From Mycobacterium palustre (GTDB lineage Bacteria > Actinomycetota > Actinomycetes > Mycobacteriales > Mycobacteriaceae), in contig NZ_LQPJ01000121.1 in NCBI RefSeq assembly GCF_002101785.1, forward strand, positions 78,962 through 142,961: DNA of 64,000 nucleotides, given 5' to 3'. The notes below the pieces were generated by a model. That model did not search any database. It saw only the letters and a program-made list of their open reading frames with translations, and was not told the origin of the DNA. Both the position numbers and the translations under genes were made by a program. This document shows positions 41,013-50,697 of this stretch, in pieces; position 1 is the stretch's first letter; every line of letters begins with the position of its first letter.

Positions 41013-41483
41013 CTAGGCGCCGTCGCGCGGCCGCAAACGGCGCACCGGGCGGCTCTCGATCGCATTGACGGTCAAGGCGCGGCGGCTGATCCGCCAGCCG
41101 TCGCCGGTCCGCTCGTAGGCGTCGTCGTAGCGCAGGTGCCAGACGAGGTCGACCACGTCGTCGCCGCGCCGGCTCCAGTGGTGCGCGATGCACGCGATGC
41201 GTCCCCGCGCGGCGCCGGGCCTTGCGGCCGCGTCGTAGACCTCGCCGACGATCGCGTGCTCGGTGCGGGTCACCGCCGCGACGGCGGCCAGCGCGGAGGC
41301 GATGGCGCCGCGGCCGCGGTGGGAGTGGACCGGCTCCAGCGTGGCCGGCGGGTCGGGCACCGCCAGCTCGGCGGTCGGAGTGAAAAGCATTGCGGCGGCG
41401 TTGAATTCACGGTCGTCGACGTGGGCCGCGTAGCGATGCGCCACGTCGCTGAGCGCCGCGCGGTCCTCGGCTGACAGCTTCAT
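41013..41483 (-). CDS. SnoaL-like/nuclear transport factor 2 fold protein
   Basis: 156 residues from ATG 41483. LSAEDRAALSDVAHRYAAHV, DDREFNAAAMLFTPTAELAV, RGRGAIASALAAVAAVTRTE, HAIVGEVYDAAA and HHWSRRGDDVVDLVWHLRYD followed by WRISRRALTVNAI make up the cone-shaped SnoaL fold. The Asp-Asp and His residues line the likely pocket. Family members include cyclases, isomerases and dehydratases as well as binding proteins. It follows the LLM oxidoreductase gene with a five-base gap and is probably co-transcribed with it. Confidence 0.8.
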   Translation of the reverse strand: MKLSAEDRAALSDVAHRYAAHVDDREFNAAAMLFTPTAELAVPDPPATLEPVHSHRGRGAIASALAAVAAVTRTEHAIVGEVYDAAARPGAARGRIACIAHHWSRRGDDVVDLVWHLRYDDAYERTGDGWRISRRALTVNAIESRPVRRLRPRDGA

Positions 41484-41488
41484 CCGTG

Positions 41489-42379
41489 TCAGACCAGCGA
41501 GAGCCGTTGGGCGCACGCGGACAGGATGTCCTTGGCCTCTTCGATGTCGGTGGTCGGCGGCATCGACAACACGAGCCGGTCGGCCCCCTGCTCGACGAGG
41601 CCGCCGGCGCGTTCGGCGTCGATCTTGGTGACCGCGTGGCCCAGCGACACTTCCAGGGCCGCCGGATCGCGGCCCGCCGCCGCCGCCTCGTCGCGCATCT
41701 GCGTCAGCAGCGACGCGAGTTGGGGACCCGCCACGCCGAGCGGCTGAAAGCCGTCCGCCAACCGCCCGGCGCGCCGGGCCGCCGCCCGGCTGTGCCCGCC
41801 GATGTGGATTGGAAGCGCTGCGCCCGCAACGGGTTTCGGGTAGCACATGGCGTTGTCAAAAGCGAAGAACTCGCCGTGATGCGACGCCCCCTGCGGCCGG
41901 TCGGCCCACAGCTCCCGCAGCACCGCCAGCTGCTCGTCGGCGCGCCGGCCGCGGGTGGCGAACTCCGCCCCGCACGCCTGTAGCTCCTCCTTGAGCCAGC
42001 CCACGCCCACGCACAGCCGCAGCCTGCCGCCGGACAGGGCATCGACGGTCGCCGCCCGCTTGGCGAGGACCACCGGGTGGTGGTTGGGCAGCACCAGGAC
42101 CCCCGTGGCCAGTCCCAGGGTGCTGGTGCGGCCGGCCAGGAAGGCGAGCAGATCGAGCGGGTCGGGGATGGGGCAGTCGGCCGCCAGCCCGACCCGCCCG
42201 GAGCTGTCGTACGGGTAGACGCTGTCGTACTGCGTGGCCAGGACGGTGTGCTCGACGACGACGATCGATTCGAACCCGCACCGCTCCAGGTGCCCCGCGA
42301 AGGCCGCCATCCAATCGGGGTCCGCGGTGACGCCGGCGGCGACCGGGGCTACGACCCCGACCTTCAGGGAAGCGCTCAT
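41489..42379 (-). CDS. LLM-class F420-dependent oxidoreductase
   Basis: 296 residues from ATG 42379. The TIM-barrel luciferase-like family is clear: ERCGFESIVVVEHTVLATQY, RTSTLGLATGVLVLPNHHPV, VLAKRAATVDALSGGRLRLC, VGVGWLKEELQACGAEFATR and ALPIHIGGHSRAAARRAGRL. GVGWLKEE and IHIGGHS are typical of F420 users in mycobacteria. It oxidises or reduces an unknown substrate with F420. The SnoaL-like gene directly behind suggests that the pair work on the same small molecule. malQ lies 23 bp upstream in the same direction, but its function seems unrelated. Confidence 0.87.
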   Translation of the reverse strand: MSASLKVGVVAPVAAGVTADPDWMAAFAGHLERCGFESIVVVEHTVLATQYDSVYPYDSSGRVGLAADCPIPDPLDLLAFLAGRTSTLGLATGVLVLPNHHPVVLAKRAATVDALSGGRLRLCVGVGWLKEELQACGAEFATRGRRADEQLAVLRELWADRPQGASHHGEFFAFDNAMCYPKPVAGAALPIHIGGHSRAAARRAGRLADGFQPLGVAGPQLASLLTQMRDEAAAAGRDPAALEVSLGHAVTKIDAERAGGLVEQGADRLVLSMPPTTDIEEAKDILSACAQRLSLV

Positions 42380-42402
42380 TGCCTGAAGCTAACAGGGGTC
42401 GC

Positions 42403-44559
42403 TCATCCCGGAGGCGCGATGGCCTCGCGGACGGCCTCGGCGAGGGCGGCCGCCCGGCGATCGGTGAACACGTCCTCGAGCAGCATCGCGCGGCCGTCGG
42501 GCCCGGTCAGGGGGACGCGCCAGTTGGGGTATTCGTCGGTCGTCCCGGGCTGGTTCTGGGTGCGGCGGTCGCCGACCGCGTCGGTCAGGGCCACACCCAG
42601 CAGCCGCGACGGCGTTCGGCCGAGGTATCGGTACAGCGCGAGGATGACGCGGTCGGGGTCGTCCTGAACGTCTGGGCCGTCGCCGAGCAGGCCGACCCGG
42701 CGCAGCTCGGCCATCCAGGCCGCCAGCTCGGCGCGGTCGGATTCCAGCTCATCCTCGACGGGCCGGGTCAGCAGGCCCAGGGACTCGCGCAGCCGCACGT
42801 GGTCGCCGGCCAGGTAGCCGGCGGTCGGCGGCAGGTCGTGGGTGGTCACCGACGACAGGCAGTACTCTCGCCACCGCTCGGCCGGCAGGGGCCCGCCGTT
42901 TCCGTCGCGGTCCAGCTCGAACCACAGGATCGAGGTCCCCAGCACGCCGCGTAATAAGAGGTAGTCGCGCACCCAGGGTTCGACGGTGCCGAGGTCTTCC
43001 CCGACGACCAGCGCCCCGGCGCGGTGCGCTTCCAGTGCGACGATGCCGATCATCGCTTCGTGGTCGTAGCGCACGTAGGTGCCCTGCGTCGGCAAGGCGC
43101 CCTGCGGGATCCACCACAGCCGGAACAGCCCGATGATGTGGTCGATGCGGACGCCGCCGGCGTGCCGCAGCACCGCGCGGATCAGCGCCCGAAAGGGGCG
43201 ATACTCCAGCTCGTCGAGCCGGTCGGGCCGCCAGGGCGGCTGCGACCAGTCCTGGCCGAGCTGGTTGAACTCGTCGGGCGGCGCGCCCGCCGTCACCCCC
43301 AGCGCCATCGCGTCCTGCAGAGCCCAGGCGTCGGCGCCGTCGGGGTGCACACCGACGGCCAGGTCGTGCATGACGCCCAGCGCCATGCCAGCCCGAATCG
43401 CCTGCGACTGCGCCGCCGCGAGCTGTTCGTCGAGTTGCCACTGCAGCCAACGGTGGAAATCGATCGCGTCGGAATTCCTTTCGGCGAAACCGGCGACGCC
43501 CTCGGCGCCGGGGTGCCGCAGCGACTCCGGCCAGCGATGCCAGTCGCCGCCGTATTCCTCGGCCAGCGCGCAGTAGACGGCGAAGTCGTCGAGCGCGGTT
43601 CCCTCGCGATCGCGGAACGCCGAGTAGGCCAGCTCGCGGCCCGCCGACCTGGGCACCTCGTGGATCAGCTTGAGCGCCGCGCGCTTGGCCGCCCACACGC
43701 TGTCGCGGTCGATGGCGTCGAGTTGGGCGGTTCGCCGCTGAACCTCGGACCGCAGCCGCCGCACCCGGCCCCGCTTGGCCAGCTCGGCGAATTCCGGGAT
43801 CGCCTCGACGCGCAGGTAGATCGGGTTGACGAAGCGCCGCGACGTCGGCAGGTACGGCGACGGCTCCATACGGCCGGTCGGCCCGGAAAACCCGGCCGCA
43901 TGCAGGGGGTTGACGAGCACATAGTCCGCGCCGTGGCGGGACGCCGACCACACCGCCAGGTCGGTCAGGTCGGTGAGATCGCCGACGCCCCAGGACTGCT
44001 TGGATCGCACGCTGTAGAGCTGAGCGGCCAGCCCCCATGCCCGGCGGGCGCCGAGGCGCTCAGGGAGCCCGAGCCAGTCCGGCGTGACGATCAGCGCGGT
44101 GCTCGTCTCGGCCGCACCGGAGCGCAGGTGCACCCGGTGATATCCCAGCGGCAGTTCCGCCGGCAGCACGAAGCTGGCCTCACCGATCCAGCGCCCGTCC
44201 AGTTCGAACGGCGGCGTGAAGTTGTCGACCTGCTGCACCCCGCCGCGCACCGTGCCGTCCTCGAGCTGCAACCAAACCTCGGCCGGATCGCCGTGGGTTA
44301 CGTGCACCCAGAATCGAATCGGTTCGCCGGTGCGCCCGACGATGGTCGCCGGCATCGGGCGTTCCCAATACGACCGCACCTGCGCGGCCAGGGCGGCGTT
44401 GCGCTCCTGCTCGGTGCCGGCCGCGACCCCGACCGCGGCCAGCACGGCGACCAGGGTGGCCTCCGCGACGGGCACCCGCCGGCCGGTCCAGTCCTCGTAT
44501 TCGGTCGCGATGCCGAACCGCCGGGCCAATTCGACCAGCGAGGGCGCCAGCTCCGTCAT
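42403..44559 (-). CDS. malQ: 4-alpha-glucanotransferase (amylomaltase)
   Basis: 718 residues from ATG 44559 (ATG 44568 is also in frame). GH77 features: QLYSVRSKQSWGVGDLTDLT, YVLVNPLHAAGFSGPTGRME, SPYLPTSRRFVNPIYLRVEA, VMHDLAVGVHPDGADAWALQ, GGVRIDHIIGLFRLWWIPQG (nucleophile Asp), VGEDLGTVEPWVRDYLL (acid/base Glu) and SSVTTHDLPPTAGYLAGDH (third acid). The N-terminal extension of about 200 residues is typical of actinobacterial MalQ; M. tuberculosis Rv1781c has 724 residues. It transfers glucan segments in glycogen and maltodextrin metabolism. It is divergent from eccB5, as in M. tuberculosis, which fixes the orientation and identity of the ESX-5 locus. Confidence 0.95.
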   Translation of the reverse strand: MTELAPSLVELARRFGIATEYEDWTGRRVPVAEATLVAVLAAVGVAAGTEQERNAALAAQVRSYWERPMPATIVGRTGEPIRFWVHVTHGDPAEVWLQLEDGTVRGGVQQVDNFTPPFELDGRWIGEASFVLPAELPLGYHRVHLRSGAAETSTALIVTPDWLGLPERLGARRAWGLAAQLYSVRSKQSWGVGDLTDLTDLAVWSASRHGADYVLVNPLHAAGFSGPTGRMEPSPYLPTSRRFVNPIYLRVEAIPEFAELAKRGRVRRLRSEVQRRTAQLDAIDRDSVWAAKRAALKLIHEVPRSAGRELAYSAFRDREGTALDDFAVYCALAEEYGGDWHRWPESLRHPGAEGVAGFAERNSDAIDFHRWLQWQLDEQLAAAQSQAIRAGMALGVMHDLAVGVHPDGADAWALQDAMALGVTAGAPPDEFNQLGQDWSQPPWRPDRLDELEYRPFRALIRAVLRHAGGVRIDHIIGLFRLWWIPQGALPTQGTYVRYDHEAMIGIVALEAHRAGALVVGEDLGTVEPWVRDYLLLRGVLGTSILWFELDRDGNGGPLPAERWREYCLSSVTTHDLPPTAGYLAGDHVRLRESLGLLTRPVEDELESDRAELAAWMAELRRVGLLGDGPDVQDDPDRVILALYRYLGRTPSRLLGVALTDAVGDRRTQNQPGTTDEYPNWRVPLTGPDGRAMLLEDVFTDRRAAALAEAVREAIAPPG

Positions 44560-44961
44560 GCCGCCCATCTTGCTTGAGGCCACCGCCGACCGGCGTCGGC
44601 GGGGCACCGCGTTGCGGGCTATTGGCAGGACGAGTGGACCAACCGCAGCTACGATGCCTGTAACGATGCCTATAACGAGGCGAGCAGACGTGGAAGATCG
44701 GGCCGGGGGATCAGTGGGGGACAGCAGGACCGCCAGCTCAGCGGCGCGCGGCCGCGGGCACCGGGCGCCGGCCGGGCGGACCAAAAAAGGCCGCATTGGC
44801 CTACATAGCGAAATGTGAACAAAAGATAACGCACAGGGCAACGCGTGGCGGGGTCCGTGCGGGTCGCTTACGGTTGTCACGGTTGTCGAAGCAATTCGCG
44901 CGCTGGACGTCCCTACAGGGACCAGATCCAGGCGTTCTAGCAGACCGGATGGTGAAATAGC
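44560..44961. promoter_or_regulatory. malQ-eccB5 divergent intergenic region with short tandem repeats
   Basis: 400 bp between divergent genes. The repeat ACGATGCCTGTA/ACGATGCCTATA is tandem at 44651-44674, and ACGGTTGTC occurs twice in tandem at 44870-44887. A more AT-rich stretch (44780-44840) contains GTGAACAAAAG at 44815-44825, a weak relative of the element upstream of PE and PPE genes. ESX-5 promoters should lie here; I could not fix the start sites. The remaining sequence shows no gene. Confidence 0.5.
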
Positions 44962-46482
44962 GTGGCGGAAGAGAGTCGCGGGCAGCGGGGGTCGGGGTAC
45001 GGCCTCGGGTTGTCGACCAAAACCCAGGTCACGGGCTATCAGTTCCTAGCCCGCCGTACCGCGATGGCGCTGACCCGGTGGCGGGTCCGGATGGAGATCG
45101 AGCCGGGACGGCGTCAGACGCTGGCCGTGGTGGCGTCGGTGTCGGCGGCGCTGGTGATCTGCCTGGGCGCGCTGCTGTGGTCGTTCCTCAGCCCGTCGGG
45201 CCAGATCAACGAGTCGCCGATCATCGCCGACCGCGACTCCGGCGCCCTGTACGTGCGCGTCGGCGACAAGCTGTATCCGGCGCTGAACCTGGCGTCGGCG
45301 CGGCTGATCACCGGGCGGCCGGACAACCCGCACCTGGTTCGGTCGAGCCAGATCGCGAACCTGCCGCGCGGGCCCCTGGTCGGCATACCGGGCGCGCCCA
45401 CGCAGTTCGCGCCCAAGACCCCGGCGGCGTCGTCCTGGCTGGTGTGCGACACCGTGGGTTCGACCGGGGTCGGCGCGCCGTCGGGGGTGACCGTGACGGT
45501 GATCGACGGTACCCCGGACCTCAGCGGGCACCGTCGGGTCCTGAACGGGTCGGACGCGGTGGTGCTCAGCTACGGCGGGGACGCGTGGGTGATCCGTGAG
45601 GGCCGCCGGTCGCGCATCGACGCGATGAACCGCTCGGTGCTGTTGCCGCTGGGCCTGACGCCCGAGCAGGTCAGCATGGCCAAGCCGATGAGCCGTGCGC
45701 TGTTCGACGCGCTGCCGGTGGGGCCCGAGCTGACGGTGCCCGAGGTGCCCAACGCCGGCTCGCCGGCGACGTTCGCCGGGGCGCCGGGTCCGGTCGGAAC
45801 GGTGATCGTCACCCCGCAAATCAGCGGGCCGCAACAGTATTCGCTGGTGTTGACCGACGGCGTGCAGACGCTGCCACCGCTGGTGGCCCAGATCCTGCAG
45901 AACGCCGGGGGCCCCGGCACCAGCACCAAGCCGGTGACCGTGGAGCCGGCCGCGTTGGCCAAGATGCCGGTGGTCAACAAGCTGGACCTGTCGTCGTACC
46001 CGGACAATCCGCTCAACGTGACCGACATCCGGGAGAACCCGGCGACCTGCTGGTGGTGGCAGAAGACCTCCGGCGAGAACCGGGCCCGCATCCAGGTGGT
46101 CTCCGGCTCGACCATTCCGGTGGCGCAAAAGGAACAGCACAAGGTCGTGTCGCTGGTCAAGGCCGACACCACCGGCCGCGAGGCCGACCAGGTCTACTTC
46201 GGTCCCGACTACGCCAACTTCGTGGCCGTCACCGGCAACGACCCGGGCGCCAAGACGACCGAATCGCTGTGGTGGCTGACGGACGCGGGCGCCCGCTTCG
46301 GCGTGGACGACACCCGCGACGTCCGGGAGGCCCTGGGCCTCAAGGGCACCCCCAGCCTGGCGCCGTGGGTGGCGCTGCGGCTGCTGCCACAGGGTCCGAC
46401 GTTGTCGCGGGCGGATGCCTTAGTGGAGCACGACACCCTACCGATGGACATGTCCCCTGCAGAGTTGGTGGTACCGAAGTGA
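44962..46482 (+). CDS. eccB5: ESX-5 type VII secretion core component EccB5
   Basis: 506 residues from GTG 44962. A cytoplasmic N-terminus (STKTQVTGYQFLARRTAMAL) precedes a single helix (LAVVASVSAALVICLGALLW). The large periplasmic part (about 75-506) begins GQINESPIIADRDSGALYVR and VGDKLYPALNLASARLI. One Cys pair (WLVCDTVG and NPATCWWWQKTSG) should form a disulfide. R1-R4 repeats and the central domain are of EccB type. EccB, EccC, EccD and EccE form the inner-membrane complex of ESX-5, which exports PE/PPE and Esx proteins. The gene overlaps eccC5 by GTGA. Position beside malQ equals Rv1782 in M. tuberculosis. Confidence 0.96.
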   Translation: MAEESRGQRGSGYGLGLSTKTQVTGYQFLARRTAMALTRWRVRMEIEPGRRQTLAVVASVSAALVICLGALLWSFLSPSGQINESPIIADRDSGALYVRVGDKLYPALNLASARLITGRPDNPHLVRSSQIANLPRGPLVGIPGAPTQFAPKTPAASSWLVCDTVGSTGVGAPSGVTVTVIDGTPDLSGHRRVLNGSDAVVLSYGGDAWVIREGRRSRIDAMNRSVLLPLGLTPEQVSMAKPMSRALFDALPVGPELTVPEVPNAGSPATFAGAPGPVGTVIVTPQISGPQQYSLVLTDGVQTLPPLVAQILQNAGGPGTSTKPVTVEPAALAKMPVVNKLDLSSYPDNPLNVTDIRENPATCWWWQKTSGENRARIQVVSGSTIPVAQKEQHKVVSLVKADTTGREADQVYFGPDYANFVAVTGNDPGAKTTESLWWLTDAGARFGVDDTRDVREALGLKGTPSLAPWVALRLLPQGPTLSRADALVEHDTLPMDMSPAELVVPK

Positions 46483-49400
46483 AACGTGGATTTGCGCGGC
46501 CGACGCCGGAGAAGCCGCCGGTCATCAAGCCGGAGAACATTGTCCTCCCGACACCGCTGAGCATCCCGCCGCCCGAGGGGAAGCCCTGGTGGCTGGTGGT
46601 GGTCGGCGTCCTGGTCGTCGGCCTGCTGATCGGCATGGTCGCCATGACCTTCGCCAGCGGCTCGCACGTGTTCGGCGGCGCGGGCGCCATCTTCCCGATC
46701 TTCATGATCGGCGGCGTCGCGATGATGATGTTCGGCGGCCGGTTCGGCGGCCAGCAGCAGATGAGCCGGCCGAAGCTGGACGCGATGCGCGCCCAGTTCA
46801 TGCTGATGCTGGACATGCTGCGCGAGACCGCCCACGAGTCCGCCGACAGCATGGACGCCAACTACCGCTGGTTCCACCCGGCGCCGACGACGCTGCCGGC
46901 CGCGGTCGGGTCGCCGCGGATGTGGGAACGCAAGCCCGACGGCAAGGACCTCAACTTCGGTGTGGTGCGCGTCGGCGTGGGCATGACGCGCCCCGAGGTG
47001 ACCTGGGGTGAGCCGCAGAACATGCCGACCGACATCGAGCTCGAGCCGGTGACCGGTAAGGCGCTTCAGGAGTTCGGTCGCTACCAGAGCGTCGTCTACA
47101 ACCTGCCCAAGATGATCTCGCTGCTGGTCGAGCCCTGGTACTCGCTGGTCGGCGACCGCGAGCAGGTGCTGGGCCTGATGCGGGCCATCATCTGCCAGCT
47201 GACCTTCTCCCACGGGCCCGACCACGTCCAGATGATCGTGGTCAGTTCGGACCTGGAGCAGTGGGACTGGGTGAAGTGGCTTCCGCACTTCGGCGACCCG
47301 CGACGCCAGGACGCGGCGGGCAACGCCCGCATGGTCTACGGCTCGGTGCGCGAGTTCGCCGCCGAGCAAGCCGAATTGTTTGCCGGCCGCGGCTCTTTCA
47401 CGCCCCGGCACGCCAGCTCGTCGGCGCAGACCCCGACGCCGCACACCGTCATCGTCGCCGACGCCACCGACCCGCAGTGGGAGTACGTGATCAGCGCCGA
47501 AGGCATCGACGGCGTGACGTTCTTCGACCTGACCGGCGCCTCGATGTGGTCGTCGGTGCCCGAGCGGACGCTGCGGTTCGACGACCGGGGCGTGATCGAG
47601 GCGCTGCCCCGCGACCGCGACACCTGGATGGTGATCGACGAGAAGCCGTGGTTCTTCGCCCTCACCGACCACCTGAGCATCGCCGAGGCCGAAGAGTTCG
47701 CCCAGAAGCTGGCGCGCTGGCGGCTCGCGGAGGCCTACGAGGAGATCGGGCAGCGGGTCGCCCACATCGGCGCCCGGGACATCCTGTCCTACTACGGGAT
47801 CGACGACCCGGCCGACATCGACTTCGACTCGCTGTGGGGCGGCCGGTCCGACACGATGGGCCGGTCGCGCCTGCGGGCGCCGTTCGGCAACCGCTCCGAC
47901 AACGGCGAGCTGCTGTTCTTGGACATGAAGTCGCTGGACGAGGGCGGCGACGGCCCGCACGGCGTCATGTCGGGTACTACCGGTTCGGGTAAGTCGACGC
48001 TGGTGCGAACCGTGATCGAGTCGCTGATGCTGGGCCATCCGCCCGAGGAGCTGCAGTTCGTGCTGGCCGACCTCAAGGGTGGGTCGGCGGTCAAGCCGTT
48101 CGCGGGCGTGCCGCACGTGTCGCGCATCATCACCGACCTGGAAGAGGACCAGGCGCTGATGGAGCGCTTCCTCGACGCGCTGTGGGGCGAGATCGCCCGC
48201 CGCAAGGCCATCTGCGACAGCGCCGGCGTCGACGACGCCAAGGAGTACAACTCGGTGCGCTCCCGCATGCGGGCCCGCGGCCAGGACATGCCGCCGCTGC
48301 CGATGCTGGTGGTCGTCATCGACGAGTTCTACGAGTGGTTCCGCATCATGCCCACGGCGGTCGACGTCCTGGACTCGATCGGCCGTCAGGGCCGCGCCTA
48401 CTGGATCCACCTGATGATGGCCTCGCAGACCATCGAGAGCCGAGCCGAAAAGCTCATGGAGAACATGGGTTACCGGCTGGTGCTGAAGGCGCGCACCGCC
48501 GGTGCGGCGCAGGCCGCCGGCGTGCCCAACGCGGTGAACCTGCCCGCCCAGGCCGGTCTGGGTTACTTCCGCCGCAGCCTCGAGGACATCGTCCGCTTCC
48601 AGGCCGAGTTCCTGTGGCGGGACTACATCCCGCGCGGGATCACCGTCGACGGCGAGGAAGCCCCGGCGCTGGTGCACAGCATCGACTACGTCCGCCCGCA
48701 GTTGTTCACGAACAACTTCACCCCGCTCGAGGTCAGCGTCGGGGGACCCGAGGTGCAGGTGCCCCCCGCCCTGTCGAACGGCAACGGCGAGGTGCAGCCC
48801 ATCGAGCTCGAAGAGGAAGACGAAGAGGGCATCCGCACCCCGAAGGTCGGCACGGTGATCATCGATCAGCTGCGCAGGATCGAATTCGAGCCGTACCGGC
48901 TGTGGCAGCCGCCGCTGAACCAGCCCATCGCCATCGACGAATTGGTCAACAGGTTCCTCGGCCACCCGTGGCAGCAGGACTACGGCAAGGCGCAGGACCT
49001 GGTGTTCCCGATCGGCATCATCGACCGTCCGTTCAAGCACGACCAGCCGCCGTGGACGGTGGACACCTCGGGCCCCGGCGCGAACGTGCTGATCCTGGGC
49101 GCCGGCGGGTCGGGCAAGACGACGGCGCTGCAGACGCTGATCTGCTCGGCGGCGCTGACCCACACGCCCGAGCAGGTTCAGTTCTACTGCCTGGCCTACA
49201 GCGGTACCGCGCTGACCACGGTCGCCCGGCTGCCCCACGTGGGCGAGGTGGCCGGTCCGACGGACCCGTACGGCGTGCGCCGCACGGTGGCCGAGCTGCT
49301 GGCGCTGGTCCGCGAGCGCAAGCGGACCTTCCTCGAGTACGGGATCGCCTCGATGGAGGTGTTCCGGCGCCGCAAGTTCGCCGGCGAGTCCGGTCCGGTG

Positions 49401-50648
49401 CCCAACGACGGGTTCGGCGACGTCTACCTGGTGATCGACAACTACCGGGCGCTGGCCGAGGACAACGAGGTGCTCATCGAGCAGGTGAACCTGATCATCA
49501 ACCAGGGCCCGTCGTTCGGTGTGCACGTGATCGTCACCGCCGACCGCGAGTCCGAGCTGCGGCCGCCGGTGCGCAGCGGTTTCGGTTCGCGGGTCGAGCT
49601 GCGGCTGGCCGCGGTGGAAGACGCCAAGCTGGTGCGGTCGCGGTTCGCCAAGGAGGTTCCGGTCAAGCCGGGGCGCGGCATGGTCGCGGTCAACTACGTC
49701 CGCCTGGACTCCGACCCGCAGGCCGGCCTGCACACGCTGGTGGCGCGGCCCGCGCTGGGCAGCACCCCCGACAACGTGTTCGCGTCCGACAGCATCGTCG
49801 AGGCGGTCAGCCGGCTCGCGACCGGCCAGGCCCCGCCGGTGCGCCGGCTGCCGGCCCGGTTCGGCGTCGAGCAGGTGCGCGAGCTGGCAGCCCGCGACAC
49901 TCGCGAGGGCGTCGGTGCGGGCGGGATCGCCTTCGCCATCTCGGAGTTGGACCTGGCGCCGGTCTACCTCAACTTCGCCGAGAACGCGCACCTGATGGTG
50001 ACGGGTCGGCGCGAGTGTGGGCGGACCACGACGCTGGCCACGATCATGTCCGAGATCGGCCGGCTCTACGCGCCCGGCGCCTCCAGCGCGCCCCCGCCGC
50101 CGGCGGGGCGCCCGTCCGCCCAGGTGTGGCTGGTCGACCCGCGGCGCCAGCTGCTGACCGTGCTGGGCTCGGAGTACGTCGAGAACTTCGCGTACAACCT
50201 CGACGGCGTGCAGGCGATGATGAACGACATGTCGGCGCTGCTGGCCAGCCGGGAACCACCGCCGGGGTTGTCGGCCCAGGAGCTGCTGTCGCACTCCTGG
50301 TGGAGCGGCCCGGAGATCTTCTTGATCGTCGACGACATCCAGCAGCTGCCGGCGGGCTTCGACTCGCCGCTGCACAAGGCCGCCGCGTGGGTGACCCGGG
50401 CCGCCGACGTGGGCCTGCACGTGATCGTCACCCGCACCTTCGGCGGCTGGTCGTCGGCGGGCAGCGACCCGATGCTGCGGGCGCTGCACCAGGCCAACGC
50501 GCCGCTGCTGGTGATGGACGCCGACCCGGACGAGGGCTTCATCCGCGGCAAGATGAAGGGCGGCCCGCTGCCCCGTGGCCGAGGCCTGCTGATGGCCGAG
50601 GACACCGGGGTGTTCGTCCAGGTGGCGGCCACCGAGTTCCGCACGTAG
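46479..50648 (+). CDS. eccC5: ESX-5 type VII secretion FtsK/SpoIIIE ATPase EccC5
   Basis: 1389 residues from GTG 46479. Two N-terminal helices (WWLVVVGVLVVGLLIGMVAM, IFPIFMIGGVAMMMF) are followed by a stalk/DUF region. Three FtsK-like ATPase domains come next. The first has GTTGSGKST at about 498-506 with Walker B LVVVIDEFYEW at about 610. The second has GAGGSGKTT near 874. The third is degenerate (TGRRECGRTTT near 1173), as in other EccC proteins. Domains 2 and 3 carry the substrate-binding pockets that read the C-terminal export signal. It is the motor and substrate receptor of ESX-5. Length is close to the 1391 residues of the M. tuberculosis protein. Confidence 0.97.
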   Translation: MKRGFARPTPEKPPVIKPENIVLPTPLSIPPPEGKPWWLVVVGVLVVGLLIGMVAMTFASGSHVFGGAGAIFPIFMIGGVAMMMFGGRFGGQQQMSRPKLDAMRAQFMLMLDMLRETAHESADSMDANYRWFHPAPTTLPAAVGSPRMWERKPDGKDLNFGVVRVGVGMTRPEVTWGEPQNMPTDIELEPVTGKALQEFGRYQSVVYNLPKMISLLVEPWYSLVGDREQVLGLMRAIICQLTFSHGPDHVQMIVVSSDLEQWDWVKWLPHFGDPRRQDAAGNARMVYGSVREFAAEQAELFAGRGSFTPRHASSSAQTPTPHTVIVADATDPQWEYVISAEGIDGVTFFDLTGASMWSSVPERTLRFDDRGVIEALPRDRDTWMVIDEKPWFFALTDHLSIAEAEEFAQKLARWRLAEAYEEIGQRVAHIGARDILSYYGIDDPADIDFDSLWGGRSDTMGRSRLRAPFGNRSDNGELLFLDMKSLDEGGDGPHGVMSGTTGSGKSTLVRTVIESLMLGHPPEELQFVLADLKGGSAVKPFAGVPHVSRIITDLEEDQALMERFLDALWGEIARRKAICDSAGVDDAKEYNSVRSRMRARGQDMPPLPMLVVVIDEFYEWFRIMPTAVDVLDSIGRQGRAYWIHLMMASQTIESRAEKLMENMGYRLVLKARTAGAAQAAGVPNAVNLPAQAGLGYFRRSLEDIVRFQAEFLWRDYIPRGITVDGEEAPALVHSIDYVRPQLFTNNFTPLEVSVGGPEVQVPPALSNGNGEVQPIELEEEDEEGIRTPKVGTVIIDQLRRIEFEPYRLWQPPLNQPIAIDELVNRFLGHPWQQDYGKAQDLVFPIGIIDRPFKHDQPPWTVDTSGPGANVLILGAGGSGKTTALQTLICSAALTHTPEQVQFYCLAYSGTALTTVARLPHVGEVAGPTDPYGVRRTVAELLALVRERKRTFLEYGIASMEVFRRRKFAGESGPVPNDGFGDVYLVIDNYRALAEDNEVLIEQVNLIINQGPSFGVHVIVTADRESELRPPVRSGFGSRVELRLAAVEDAKLVRSRFAKEVPVKPGRGMVAVNYVRLDSDPQAGLHTLVARPALGSTPDNVFASDSIVEAVSRLATGQAPPVRRLPARFGVEQVRELAARDTREGVGAGGIAFAISELDLAPVYLNFAENAHLMVTGRRECGRTTTLATIMSEIGRLYAPGASSAPPPPAGRPSAQVWLVDPRRQLLTVLGSEYVENFAYNLDGVQAMMNDMSALLASREPPPGLSAQELLSHSWWSGPEIFLIVDDIQQLPAGFDSPLHKAAAWVTRAADVGLHVIVTRTFGGWSSAGSDPMLRALHQANAPLLVMDADPDEGFIRGKMKGGPLPRGRGLLMAEDTGVFVQVAATEFRT

Positions 50649-50657
50649 TCACCGCGC

Positions 50658-50697
50658 GCTGCCGCTGCGCTGGGCTTAGCCCCAGTGCAGCGGCAGC
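50658..50697. terminator. bidirectional hairpin between eccC5 and cyp143
   Basis: Arms GCTGCCGCTGCGCTGGG (50658-50674) and CCCAGTGCAGCGGCAGC (50681-50697) pair over 17 positions with one G-T pair, loop CTTAGC. It lies ten bases after the eccC5 stop and overlaps the last codons of the convergent cyp143, so it can stop transcription of both. No T-run follows, as usual in mycobacteria. Confidence 0.75.

Noticed and set aside
46209..50489. minus-strand open frame of over 1400 codons opposite eccC5
   Set aside because: Mirror frame of a highly biased GC3 gene; it has no domain and the plus-strand EccC5 is unmistakable.
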